A stretch of 64,000 nt of DNA from an uncultured bacterium (GCA_958366705.1 CATXCB010000011.1:3125-67124); one strand, 5' to 3'; numbered from the stretch's first letter, positions 41,403 to 49,458 are shown. The notes: generated from the letters alone by a model not told the origin. A program made the numbers and translations.

Positions 41403-41420
41403 TGTCGTAATAATGTCGTA
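41403..41420 (+). promoter_or_regulatory. Putative integrase arm sites, element 2 left
   Basis: TGTCGTA at 41403-41409 and 41414-41420, exactly 11 bp apart. Confidence 0.6.
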
Positions 41421-41455
41421 ACATTATTTTAAACAATATGAAAAAATACAAAATT

Positions 41456-41929
41456 TTACTTAATTTTTTTACTAATAAATTCACTTGTAAACTCCTCAAC
41501 GTCTTTTTCGTATGTGCTTTGAAATGCAAGTTCAGCCTTTTTAAATATATGTTTCCCTAGTGTAAAGCCTTTTGCTTGCCCACCTTTACCGCTACGACGC
41601 GCAATTTTCTTTTTACTTTCCCCGCGTGGGATATTAAAATGCCCTTCTTCTATTAAATGGGCATGTGGGGCGATTCTAGCGTCTGCATAAACTTTCGCAT
41701 AAATATCCTTGCTTTTCTTGTTATAATGTGTTTTACCAGCTTTTAGGCTTTTGTAGTAATTCCCCGTTTTCTTGCCGACATTTGCTTTTGCTGTCTTCTT
41801 AACCTCTCTTAATAGCTTTCTTTTTTCTTTATCTATAAATTTTTGAGTTTCTTTTGGGAACTCTTGTGCAATATCTTCCATAAGTTCTTTTTTAAATTTT
41901 GTTAATTCTGAAAAGTCTAATCCGTTCAT
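41456..41929 (-). CDS. HK97 gp10-like head-tail/tail completion protein
   Basis: 157 residues. KKTAKANVGKKTGNYYKSLK, then AKVYADARIAPHAHLIEEGH and a C-terminal AFQSTYEKDVEEFTSEFISK match the phage HK97 gp10 family (G.L..S........A.V.....YA..vE.GH), which links head and tail or completes the tail. RBS AAAGGAG. It is the only virion-type gene in element 2, last in the operon and nearest attL. A lone virion-component gene suggests interference with, or adaptation to, a helper phage; inferred. Confidence 0.8.
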   Translation of the reverse strand: MNGLDFSELTKFKKELMEDIAQEFPKETQKFIDKEKRKLLREVKKTAKANVGKKTGNYYKSLKAGKTHYNKKSKDIYAKVYADARIAPHAHLIEEGHFNIPRGESKKKIARRSGKGGQAKGFTLGKHIFKKAELAFQSTYEKDVEEFTSEFISKKIK

Positions 41930-42333
41930 TTTTTTACTCCTTTTTAAATTTATTAATCATTAAATATCAAATTATAATCATAAATAAGAATTTTTACTTA
42001 TTTTTTGATACCACACCCCCCATGCAAAATAACATTTGTTGCCTGTGTCTGTGCATGTGGTCTTTTGAGTTTGTTTCTTAATTTTTAATATGGGGGGGAT
42101 ATTTGCAAAAATGTAGCCCGCTACATTCAACAGGAAGCCACGAAAACTATTCTTTATATGATTCATACCTTAACATCATAAATAATCTATTTAAGATATG
42201 ACTTTCTACGGCTTCAGGATAAAATATTTCAAAATCTTCACTACTCTAATATGTGTATAAGATAAATAATTCTCATTTTCATTCCCATTTAATATTCTTA
42301 TTTATTATTATGTATTCAATTATAAATAATTGT
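41930..42333. other. Gene-poor stretch in element 2
   Basis: No intact gene seen. A small hairpin ATGTAG-CCCG-CTACAT at 42111-42126. On the minus strand a closed frame ending SHILNRLFMMLRYESYKE (stop near 42150) has gene-like composition but no start codon, so it could be the relic of a gene 3' end. A 62-codon frame at 41978-42166 lacks support. Confidence 0.4.
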
Positions 42334-42615
42334 TTACGGTCGTATACTATCGTTGTTATAACGCTTCATAATGTTTGCACGATTCTGTTTGCATTTTTCC
42401 TCATACTTTTTAATATCAATATCTATATAATGCTTAAACATTTTAAACAATGCCGTTACGGCTTCGCTATCGTTATTATCTTTAAAAACTTCTTTGTACT
42501 TTGCATAATAAAGAATTTTCCGAAATAACGCGCCAAGCACCTCATTGTCATAATCTTGTAATGGTTCAAAATAATCACCATATATAATAATTGTATTCTT
42601 TTTGTTACTGTTCAT
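42334..42615 (-). CDS. DUF6291-like phage protein (93 aa)
   Basis: From the ATG at 42613-42615 with RBS AGGAG eight bases upstream. IIIYGDYFEPLQDYDNEVLG then ALFRKILYYAKYKEVFKDNN and MFKHYIDIDIKKYEEKCKQN resembles small phage proteins that precede or follow replication genes (F..Y.E....L.DE..G.L...I..YA, then I..D..KYEE.C..R). Overlaps the primase end by 11 bp. It stops shortly after the final helix, so it may be C-terminally shortened. Confidence 0.6.
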   Translation of the reverse strand: MNSNKKNTIIIYGDYFEPLQDYDNEVLGALFRKILYYAKYKEVFKDNNDSEAVTALFKMFKHYIDIDIKKYEEKCKQNRANIMKRYNNDSIRP

Positions 42616-43480
42616 AGTTGTAACTCCTATAATTTTCAATTGCTTTGAAAATTGTTCTTTCTAAATAGTCTTGACGTTTTATCCATTTTTCTTTGTGTTT
42701 TGCGTCTTTATGGTTAAAATAAGGGCTAATTAAAGCCAATTCTCGCATAATTTCAGAATTGCAATCGGTATAATGCGCTAATTTTTGAAAGAATCCGAGG
42801 TCGTTTCTGCTTTCATCTCTATATATACTATCAGCGTGCCAATATCTAGCTAGTTTTAAATCTTTTAACATAGCCCTTTCAATAACTGCAATATAATCTA
42901 TTGTTTTGTTTTTGCAATGGTTTTTATTGGATTTAACTATCATAGGCGCTGTTATATATGGTATTGTTTTATCTTGTTTAGAGATAAAATATTTCTCGTA
43001 AATCATATTGCATTCTTTTTGCCGATATTCAACATCTTTTTTATACAAAATATTACCTGATAACGTAAAGAACCGACTTCTATCGTATATTTCAAGACAC
43101 TTGCACCATTCAAGGCTATTATTTTTACAAATTTTCCCTTTCTTATCAGCAATAAATAAACAATGTACCCCATTGCCTGATATTGATTTTTCAGTATAAG
43201 TGTTTAAAAAATTGATAATTTCAAAAGCGTTTTTTGCTATATTCCCCTGTTTATCAATACAATCATCCATATCTAAACCGCATAATGTTCCTGCTGATGT
43301 TTTCCCCAGAGCGACGCCAATACCGTCGTAATAATTGCAATTGTTATATGCTGATTGTGCCATTTCATAACTACATAAATTAGCCCTATTATTTATATTT
43401 GTTAGCTTTTTCGTATATGCACTATATGGCATTTTGTTTTTATGCAATAAAAAAATATTGCCCAATTCTTTTAATTTCAT
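42605..43480 (-). CDS. AEP-type primase/polymerase of element 2
   Basis: 291 residues from an ATG with RBS AAAGGAG eight bases upstream (a GTG three codons earlier overlaps the RBS). GIGVALGKTSAGTLCGLDMD carries the DxD metal motif, SISGNGVHCLFIADK the sxH-like histidine, and LEIYDRSRFFTLSGN the third acidic position: together an archaeo-eukaryotic primase core. The C-terminal SRNDLGFFQKLAHYTDCNSE then IKRQDYLERTIFKAIE is the helix bundle that often follows such primases. There is no helicase domain, so it must borrow host or helper helicase. Replaces the Toprim primase-helicase of element 1. Confidence 0.8.
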   Translation of the reverse strand: MKLKELGNIFLLHKNKMPYSAYTKKLTNINNRANLCSYEMAQSAYNNCNYYDGIGVALGKTSAGTLCGLDMDDCIDKQGNIAKNAFEIINFLNTYTEKSISGNGVHCLFIADKKGKICKNNSLEWCKCLEIYDRSRFFTLSGNILYKKDVEYRQKECNMIYEKYFISKQDKTIPYITAPMIVKSNKNHCKNKTIDYIAVIERAMLKDLKLARYWHADSIYRDESRNDLGFFQKLAHYTDCNSEIMRELALISPYFNHKDAKHKEKWIKRQDYLERTIFKAIENYRSYNYEQ

Positions 43481-43536
43481 AAATTGCACTCCTTTAAGCG
43501 ATTTATGCTATAATGTAAATATAGATTTTATTATTC

Positions 43537-43555
43537 AGGCGCAAATTCTGCGCCT
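43537..43555. terminator. Hairpin between primase and excisionase-like gene
   Basis: 7-bp stem AGGCGCA / TGCGCCT, loop AATTC; T-rich tract on the plus-strand side. On the minus strand it may attenuate between the xis-like and primase genes. Confidence 0.5.
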
Positions 43556-43583
43556 TTTATTTTATCTATACGTCAGAATAGCA

Positions 43584-43817
43584 TTAAACCGCTACGCGTC
43601 CTGTTTCTTCTACCCACTTGTAAAAATCATTTTCAGCAATATAAAGACGACCGCCAATTTTTCTTAAAACTTTTGCGAAACCATTTTTCTTTTTAAAGAA
43701 AATTAATTGCCTTATTGCTTTTACTGTTGGGTATTTGTGATGTTCTTCCCATTTTGAAACAGGAATTAGATTCTCATTTGCGTTATTTTGCAATTCATCT
43801 TTTGTTGTGTTTTCCAT
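43584..43817 (-). CDS. Excisionase-like HTH protein of element 2
   Basis: 77 residues from the ATG at 43815-43817 (RBS AAAGGAG); an upstream extension to 43886 lacks an RBS. C-terminal pattern NGFAKVLRKIGGRLYIAEND, FYKWVEETGRVAV matches the element 1 protein at 14804 (KKVTTRIGGRVFIKLAEFQK). Winged-helix excisionase role inferred; possibly also activates the primase operon. Confidence 0.8.
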   Translation of the reverse strand: MENTTKDELQNNANENLIPVSKWEEHHKYPTVKAIRQLIFFKKKNGFAKVLRKIGGRLYIAENDFYKWVEETGRVAV

Positions 43818-43922
43818 TGTTTGCACTCCTTTGTTGTTTATTTGTATTGTTTCGACAAATACAAATATACAAAATCGTACAAGCATATAAAATCCGTATT
43901 TTTAGGCAAAAAATACTTATAT

Positions 43923-44483
43923 TTAATTACTTACTATGTCGTATAAATATTTTAGAAGTTTTTGCGGGCTTCTTAATTCAGTTCTTTCTAAAGCATTCAT
44001 GTTTTTATCGTTAATGTCGTTTTTATATTTTACATTTTCAAATTCATGATATCGCGCACTATGCTTTATTACATCTAAAAACATATTATCTGCGCATATT
44101 TTAGATAACATATTTTTTAAATGACAATCTACTGTCTTTTTAGATATGCCCAATATGTCAGCTATTTTTTGTGATTTATAGCCTTTTATAACCAACTTAA
44201 AAACATTTCGTTCTCTTTTTGTAAAAGAACTTGTTATTATTATTTCCGCATTAAGTCTGTTAATTTCTTTTTTATTAAGACGCTCAAAAAATATTTTTAT
44301 AGCCCTTACTTCCATAATAGCTAATTCGCACATACGATGATTAAAGTAGTCGCTTTGCGGGGATTGATTGTCAGATTCTACGATTTCAATTTCTAAACGT
44401 GATAGTTCATTGTAAAAATTTTCTTTTATTGTTTTTAGTTCGGTTCTTATTTTTGCACCGCGCTTGTAACTCATAGATTTCAT
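43923..44483 (-). CDS. LuxR-type HTH regulator of element 2
   Basis: 186 residues. HTH near residues 86-132: FTKRERNVFKLVIKGYKSQK then IADILGISKKTVDCHLKNML, the LuxR/FixJ DNA-binding signature. The N-terminal 80 residues are a charged helical region with no receiver or autoinducer domain. A later in-frame ATG (codon 4) is equally possible as start. Likely element-specific control of excision and replication. No counterpart in element 1, which uses Cro-like and ArpU-like proteins. Confidence 0.8.
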   Translation of the reverse strand: MKSMSYKRGAKIRTELKTIKENFYNELSRLEIEIVESDNQSPQSDYFNHRMCELAIMEVRAIKIFFERLNKKEINRLNAEIIITSSFTKRERNVFKLVIKGYKSQKIADILGISKKTVDCHLKNMLSKICADNMFLDVIKHSARYHEFENVKYKNDINDKNMNALERTELRSPQKLLKYLYDIVSN

Positions 44484-44498
44484 TATCCTTTATTGTCC

Positions 44499-44634
44499 CC
44501 ATGCCAGCTTCTCATAAAATATTACTACTTTCAATAATTGAACGCAAAAGCAAATAGGGCGACCCCCCACGCCCCTATTTGCGTCATTTTTCTAGTCGCA
44601 AAATGACAAAAGTTTAATGTTATTGCTGGCATGG
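44499..44634. promoter_or_regulatory. Nested inverted repeats between two operons
   Basis: Outer perfect 10-bp repeat CCATGCCAGC (44499-44508) with GCTGGCATGG (44625-44634), enclosing a 12-13-bp hairpin (GCAAATAGGGCG arm, one bulge) at about 44550-44583 and GTCATTTT/AAAATGAC near 44583-44607. The outer right arm lies in the last codons of the gene at 44620. Could be a terminator cluster, an operator or an origin. Confidence 0.4.
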
Positions 44635-44871
44635 TGAATGTTTTAATAAAAGTTTATCGATTTCAGTCATAAGTCGTTCTGTTTTTTCGTCTATAATATG
44701 TGTAAAATAGACATACCTGTAAGCTCTTTCTTTTATTAATTTGACGCTATTCTGATTAATGTCCTGCACATCATTAATAAAATCTGTAACAACTTCGTTT
44801 AATGCTTGTATTTCTGCTAAATCACCTAACATATCATCTAGTTTTTTTACCAACTCCTCAATAGCTGTCAT
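44620..44871 (-). CDS. Small coiled-coil protein, unknown (83 aa)
   Basis: Begins MTAIEELVKKLDDMLGDLAE and is helical throughout, ending LLLKHSPCQQ. RBS AAAGGAG. Two bases after the stop of the 87-residue gene, so in one operon with it and the integrase. No family recognised. Confidence 0.65.
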   Translation of the reverse strand: MTAIEELVKKLDDMLGDLAEIQALNEVVTDFINDVQDINQNSVKLIKERAYRYVYFTHIIDEKTERLMTEIDKLLLKHSPCQQ

Positions 44872-44873
44872 AA

Positions 44874-45137
44874 TTACTCCTTTTCTACTTTAATTTTATA
44901 TTTACTTATATCTTCCTTAAATTCCTCAATGTTTTTAAATATAAGCTCGCGCCATTCTGCCAATTCTGAAACGTCTACATTTGTCCTGTAATAATTTCTT
45001 AATAATTTTTCGCTTGCAAGTAATAATAGTAGCCCGAGTGTAAATTCATCAAGATGATGATAACGTCTTTTTAAGTTTCTCGTTAAATTTTGTACTCTGC
45101 GGTATATTCCGCTATCAGTTATAGAGTGTTCATTCAT
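44874..45137 (-). CDS. Small helical protein after the integrase (87 aa)
   Basis: Begins MNEHSITDSGIYRRVQNLTR; basic N-terminus, hydrophobic helix FTLGLLLLLASEKLLRNYY in the middle, charged C-terminus. RBS AAGGAG. Nine bases downstream of the integrase. May be an accessory recombination or regulatory factor; not recognised. Confidence 0.65.
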   Translation of the reverse strand: MNEHSITDSGIYRRVQNLTRNLKRRYHHLDEFTLGLLLLLASEKLLRNYYRTNVDVSELAEWRELIFKNIEEFKEDISKYKIKVEKE

Positions 45138-45146
45138 ATAAACTCC

Positions 45147-46268
45147 TTATTGTGCTTCTTTTAAGTATTCTTTAAGTATTTTATCCCCAACTTGATTTAT
45201 TGCTGGGCGTAAGCTATCATCACGCAAGTGTGAATATCTGTTCGTCATTAATGGGCTTTTGTGTCCTAATATTTTTTGCGTTATAGGCTGTGAGATTCCG
45301 TCCATTGCTTGCCAACTAGCCCCGGTATGCCTTAAATCGTGAAATCTAAAATCCTCTATCCCGCATTGTTTTACGATTTTGGGGAATAGTTTGCCGATTA
45401 GACTTTCTTTTGGTTTTCCGTCGGGAGTTCTGAATATATAATCATTGTTTAAACTACGAACTTTATTCTTTGCTTTAAATGCTACTAACTCTTTATAAAT
45501 AAAATCGTGCATTGGTGTTCCTCTGTCCGTTCCGTTTTTGGTGTCTAAGAAATAAAACATTTTATTTTCAAGGTCAACGGTAGCCCAAGTTAAATGTAAA
45601 ATTTCACTTTTTCTTGCCGTTGCTAACAAAGCAATCAAAACACATAAATAAAGTTCATAATCAGCCTTTAAACAGGCATGTAATAGTCTTGAAATTTCTT
45701 TTTGTTCCAAATATCTTTTTCTTTGATTCTTTTCAGACAATTTTTTTACTTTTGCCATTGGGTTTAAGTCTAAAATATCTAAATCGTTTACACAATACGC
45801 AAAAACTACGCGCATATATGTCATATACTTGTTAATTGTTGCGGGTGATAGTGTTTTGTCAGTTTCTCTTGCCCTTTGCCCTTTGATAGGTGTTTCCTTA
45901 TGCTTCTTTGCAAGTTTCTCGCGACAATCGACTAAAATTTCAGTTGTTAATGTTGATAAATAATAATGTCCTATTTCGTTTTTATACCAATTCAAAACCA
46001 TTTTAAATTCCGTTTGTGCTTTTGGTTTTTTCTTTGGTAATTCGTTTTCGATAAACTTGTCTATAATATCGGCAACAGTATATTTTTGCGCTTTTCTCTT
46101 TGGGAAATTGATATTTTCGCGGATTTCCGCTTCCGTTTTATTTGCCCATTCTTTAGCGTCTGTTTTTAATTCAAACGTTTTAGATACAGACGGATAGCCT
46201 TTAATTCTTATGCATGCGGTATAACTAGCCTTGCCGTTCTTTTTTGCGCGCTTTTTTATTTCTGCCAT
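45147..46268 (-). CDS. int: Tyrosine integrase of element 2
   Basis: 373 residues. N-terminal arm-binding segment SYTACIRIKGYPSVSKTFEL, core-binding domain about 62-170, catalytic R219 (ATARKSEI), H310 and R313 (FHDLRHT), H336 (LGHKS), nucleophile Y345 (TNRYSHL). Complete, so probably active. Clearly related to the element 1 integrase along the full length, including AEIKxRxKKNGK at the start. It targets tRNA-Lys instead of tRNA-Phe. Confidence 0.96.
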   Translation of the reverse strand: MAEIKKRAKKNGKASYTACIRIKGYPSVSKTFELKTDAKEWANKTEAEIRENINFPKRKAQKYTVADIIDKFIENELPKKKPKAQTEFKMVLNWYKNEIGHYYLSTLTTEILVDCREKLAKKHKETPIKGQRARETDKTLSPATINKYMTYMRVVFAYCVNDLDILDLNPMAKVKKLSEKNQRKRYLEQKEISRLLHACLKADYELYLCVLIALLATARKSEILHLTWATVDLENKMFYFLDTKNGTDRGTPMHDFIYKELVAFKAKNKVRSLNNDYIFRTPDGKPKESLIGKLFPKIVKQCGIEDFRFHDLRHTGASWQAMDGISQPITQKILGHKSPLMTNRYSHLRDDSLRPAINQVGDKILKEYLKEAQ

Positions 46269-46298
46269 TATATAACCTCATAGATTTTATTATAAAAA

Positions 46299-46325
46299 TG
46301 TCGTAATTGTCGTAATATTGTCGTA
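46299..46325 (+). promoter_or_regulatory. Putative integrase arm sites, element 2 right
   Basis: Three TGTCGTA copies at 46299-46305, 46308-46314 and 46319-46325, between the int start and attR. They also overlap the region where the int promoter must lie, so integrase could regulate itself. Confidence 0.65.
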
Positions 46326-46451
46326 GAAAAATAATAAAAATTACGAAAATTTATAAATTCATGATAACAAATAAAAAACTAATAGTCAATAACTACAGGC
46401 ATTTTAAGACTTTTGATTTTTTGCAATTTTTCAAGGTTTTTATATTCCTAC

Positions 46452-46507
46452 CCCCTTTTAAGGGATAGGTCGCGCGTTCGAATCGCGCCAAGCGCATTTT
46501 TTATTGC
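46452..46507 (+). repeat. attR of element 2
   Basis: 3' part of tRNA-Lys, identical over 56 bp to 41286-41341. Confidence 0.95.
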
Positions 46508-46515
46508 GATAAAAT

Positions 46516-46537
46516 AGAGTCCTTGTGACTCTTTTTT
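46516..46537 (+). terminator. Original tRNA-Lys terminator
   Basis: Stem AGAGTC / GACTCT, loop CTTGT, followed by TTTTTT, directly past attR; displaced from the tRNA by the insertion. Confidence 0.75.
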
Positions 46538-46671
46538 GTTGCAGAATTACTGTTGTCTCAGGATGAGAATGCCATTTTGTGTTAGGTAGCTTGTGTACAG
46601 AAGCCGGAGGTGTTGTTTTTGGATTGTATAAGATTCCTGAACAGAAAGTCCGTGGTCATGTTTAACGCAAA

Positions 46672-46716
46672 TAAACCGAGACAAATAGCGCGTAACGCGC
46701 TATTTGTCTCGGTTTA
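46672..46716. repeat. 21-bp perfect inverted repeat with 3-nt loop
   Basis: Arm begins TAAACCGAGACAAATAGCGC and is perfectly complementary over 21 bp around TAA. Located in the roughly 300-bp gap after element 2, which otherwise holds the terminator above and no gene with a start and RBS. Much stronger than needed for termination and without a T-run. Confidence 0.7.
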
Positions 46717-46804
46717 AAATTATCAGAATTTACTATGGAATTATATTAAAGTAGAGTAGGGATTGGTGTCATCCTCTCCATAGGTTTTTGTTGTCAAAGT
46801 TCTA

Positions 46805-48079
46805 TTATAATCCGAGTTTCTTGTTTAGTTTTAATTGATTAATAAAATCTAGAACTGAAACGATTTCTTCAAATAGAGCAATAAAAGTTTGTTTACCGGT
46901 ATCAGAAGTCATATTGGCCATTTTAAACATATCTCTATCTGTATGAAGTGCTATAACGATTTTATCATCTTTAAACGCAACTCTGATATATTTTGTTTTG
47001 AATTTAGTTTTTATATTTTTTAATCTATCAATAAAAGCTGTAGTAATAAGGTATCGTGCTTCAATTTGATTTGTAGAATAAACTGTATAATTTTTCATAA
47101 ACTCAATATCTTCCAATTGAACAACACTATATTTCTTTTTATTGATGGAAACATTACGACCGTCTTGTGAATTATCCAAAATGATTGTTTGACCTTCAAA
47201 ATTTTTATTCATAGCAAATTCAACAATAATACCACGAAATTTTCCGGCCCATGACATGAGTTTATTAATTAATAATTGTATGATAAACTTTATTCCAAAA
47301 ATAAATATCGAAGCTGAAAGAATGACAGACATCGGTTTGGATAAACCCAATTTTACAAGTGTATCTATTAATTGATAATAATGGGATATGATAATTATTA
47401 TTCCTATAAGTCCAAGGATAAGAATAACAAGAATTATAGGGGAAAAGAGCAAAAAGCCTGTAAGTACACCAGATAAAATTGATAACTTAGATATTGTCTT
47501 AGCTTCTATTATTGAAAATGGTACATTTTTATAACTTCCACAGATACAGTCATCTATTGACAGTGCAGCTAGATTAAATAAATCTAAAGATTTTACTTTT
47601 TCTATGTTTTTATAAAAATCAAGATTTAAATTTACCACTCTATTATTCACAGTCATAGTTACATTATGCTTTTGTACGATATTTGCAATTTTTTTATTTG
47701 AGAGAAGAATTGCAGTATCATCGTTGAGTCCATATTTTCTCCAATGTAGATTCCCAAACAACTTAACAAAATCGTCCATAAATCTGCGTTTAAAATCATC
47801 TTCCAGTTTGAAAGATAAATATGTTATACGAAACTTCTTAGATGAAATCTTAATAGCGATTACTAAGCTAATTATAATTAAAACTAAGCAAAGAAATAGC
47901 TTTGGAATAGCTATTGATACAAAACACAAAGCAAAACTTATTAAAAGAGCTATGCATAAAAATAAGACTATTGCTTTTTGTTTACGTTTTTTATTAAGTA
48001 AATTTAGCGCTGGACTTATTTCTTTTACGTAAAAATTACTTAATTTGCGATTTAACTCAAAATATTCAGCTTGTTCCAT
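46805..48079 (-). CDS. DUF3137-like membrane protein
   Basis: 424 residues. Two adjacent N-terminal membrane helices (about 36-80: AIVLFLCIALLISFALCFVS; LFLCLVLIIISLVIAI) and a second hydrophobic block about 205-275. The cytoplasmic C-terminal part has FRGIIVEFAMNKNFEGQTII and YTVYSTNQIEARYLITTAFI followed by IRVAFKDDKIVIALHTDRDM, the DUF3137 pattern (F.G......FxG...., VYS.D..EARYLLT). Function unknown in the family. Probably cotranscribed with the phosphatase 24 bp upstream. Confidence 0.75.
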   Translation of the reverse strand: MEQAEYFELNRKLSNFYVKEISPALNLLNKKRKQKAIVLFLCIALLISFALCFVSIAIPKLFLCLVLIIISLVIAIKISSKKFRITYLSFKLEDDFKRRFMDDFVKLFGNLHWRKYGLNDDTAILLSNKKIANIVQKHNVTMTVNNRVVNLNLDFYKNIEKVKSLDLFNLAALSIDDCICGSYKNVPFSIIEAKTISKLSILSGVLTGFLLFSPIILVILILGLIGIIIIISHYYQLIDTLVKLGLSKPMSVILSASIFIFGIKFIIQLLINKLMSWAGKFRGIIVEFAMNKNFEGQTIILDNSQDGRNVSINKKKYSVVQLEDIEFMKNYTVYSTNQIEARYLITTAFIDRLKNIKTKFKTKYIRVAFKDDKIVIALHTDRDMFKMANMTSDTGKQTFIALFEEIVSVLDFINQLKLNKKLGL

Positions 48080-48102
48080 TATACCACCTCTCTATTGCAC
48101 AT

Positions 48103-48735
48103 CTAATCCCGTGAATTCACAAAAGACACATTTTCATTTTCTATAATTACTGCAGTAAGCACTGCATCTTTATATTTTCCGCAGCCGGTGTCTATGCATA
48201 TTTTATCTTTTTGAACTAGCGGTTTATCAAATTCAGTGTGACCGAAAATGATTTTATATGGAAGTCCGTGTTTTTTAGAATAAAACTCGCTTCTTATGTA
48301 AACCATATCTGATAAATCTTGGTCTTCTAAGGGGATTCCAATTCTTATACCTGCATGAACGAACAAATATTTATTTGCAATGTAATATGGCTTTAAACTA
48401 TTAAAAAACTCCCCATGAATTTTCATAATGTTTTCAAAGCTTCCATAGCTTTGAACTGTAGCATCTCCACCATAATTCCAAAATAGATAATTATAATAGT
48501 CATCATGTGGAGCATTGAGCATTGCATATTCATGTGAACCTATTAAATATATACAATTACATAAATTTTGTATGTCTATTAGTTTATCAACTACTTCGCG
48601 CGATTTTGCACCTCTATCTATGTAATCCCCCATGAATACAATTGTATCCTCTTTTTGCGGTATGACTTTATCCAAAACTGAACAAAGTTTATCATATTCA
48701 CCGTGTATATCTGAAATTCCTATCAATTTACTCAT
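48103..48735 (-). CDS. PPP-family metallophosphatase
   Basis: 210 residues. Motifs in order: GISDIHGEYDKL, VFMGDYIDRGAKS, YLIGSHEYAML, LFVHAGIRIG, IIFGHTEFDKP. These are the GDxHG, GDxxDRG, GNHE, HAG and GH blocks of Ser/Thr protein phosphatases and diadenosine polyphosphatases. The bridging Asn of GNHE is Ser (GSHE), which should weaken or alter the dimetal site. Cyanobacteria and gut bacteria have such small stand-alone PPP enzymes. Substrate unknown. Confidence 0.85.
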   Translation of the reverse strand: MSKLIGISDIHGEYDKLCSVLDKVIPQKEDTIVFMGDYIDRGAKSREVVDKLIDIQNLCNCIYLIGSHEYAMLNAPHDDYYNYLFWNYGGDATVQSYGSFENIMKIHGEFFNSLKPYYIANKYLFVHAGIRIGIPLEDQDLSDMVYIRSEFYSKKHGLPYKIIFGHTEFDKPLVQKDKICIDTGCGKYKDAVLTAVIIENENVSFVNSRD

Positions 48736-48985
48736 ATTAATAATTTATAACAAATTGTACTTTATTACAAATTATAATCCTGATGTCAACTTGAACTTAT
48801 TTCAATATCTAGATTAACATTTTCCTCAACAAGGTTTCAAATTATGTTCGGAAAGACAATAAGTAAGATTATACGACCAACATCATGCAGAACTTGTTTC
48901 AGCATCTTAATATATATTCCATATAGGGTACTTTACAAATTTGTATATTTATAGTTTAATTAAAATTCAATTAGGGTACCTTATT

Positions 48986-49375
48986 GTGATTAAAAAAGTT
49001 TTAAAAATATTTTTGATTATATATCTATTTTTTGTTTCACTCAACACTGACGCGGTTGCAGTGAACTTGAACACTGATTTATTTAATAATTTGAATTCTA
49101 TTCAGTCAGTTAATCACAATGGCAACACTATTTATAATGAAGTTTCAGAATATGGAAAATTCATTGTTCCGGCATCAAGTACTGAATCTATTGTTCTATC
49201 GAAAAAACAGAATGATTCAAGTTCTTCTTTTGGCGGTTATAAAGATTTGCTGGTTCCGGAAAATCACCAATTTTCTTTATTATTATCTTATCTTTATAAC
49301 AAATCATATCTGGATTTAAGTAAAAATTTAAATAATAAACGTTTTTTAACCGAACTTTCTCCTAATGCTCCTTAG
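48986..49375 (+). CDS. Secreted small protein, unknown
   Basis: From a GTG at 48986 the product starts MIKKVLKIFLIIYLFFVSLN, TDAVAVN, a signal peptide; an ATG at 48941 would add 15 residues before it. Mature part about 105 residues, polar, Asn/Ser-rich with SFGGYKDLLVPENHQFSLLL and a C-terminal LSPNAP. No RBS stands out. Possibly exported; family not recognised. Confidence 0.55.
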   Translation: MIKKVLKIFLIIYLFFVSLNTDAVAVNLNTDLFNNLNSIQSVNHNGNTIYNEVSEYGKFIVPASSTESIVLSKKQNDSSSSFGGYKDLLVPENHQFSLLLSYLYNKSYLDLSKNLNNKRFLTELSPNAP

Positions 49376-49458
49376 CATTGCGTATTAAATTTGCTTTTTG
49401 TTGACTATTTTTTGTAGCCAATCAATTTTGATATGAAAATTTTTATAGGAGAAATATT

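Larger units (their letters stand above)
41286..46507. mobile_element. Minimal satellite-like element 2 in tRNA-Lys
   Basis: About 5.2 kb with all convincing genes on the minus strand: integrase, two small helical proteins, LuxR-type HTH, excisionase-like HTH, AEP primase, DUF6291-like protein and an HK97 gp10-like protein. There are no capsid, portal, terminase or lysis genes. Same gene direction, tRNA 3'-end targeting, integrase family, excisionase type and TGTCGTA end repeats as element 1. Confidence 0.88.

Noticed and set aside
41978..42166. Minus-strand frame of 62 codons in element 2
   Set aside because: No RBS, Lys/Thr/Cys-rich unlike neighbours, overlaps a small hairpin.
46452..46496. 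Second tRNA-Lys gene
   Set aside because: Only the 3' half; it is attR of element 2.
46540..46665. Short plus-strand frame reading TEAGGVVFGLYKIPEQKV before a stop
   Set aside because: Gene-like composition but closed by a stop shortly upstream, no start or RBS; at most a gene relic.
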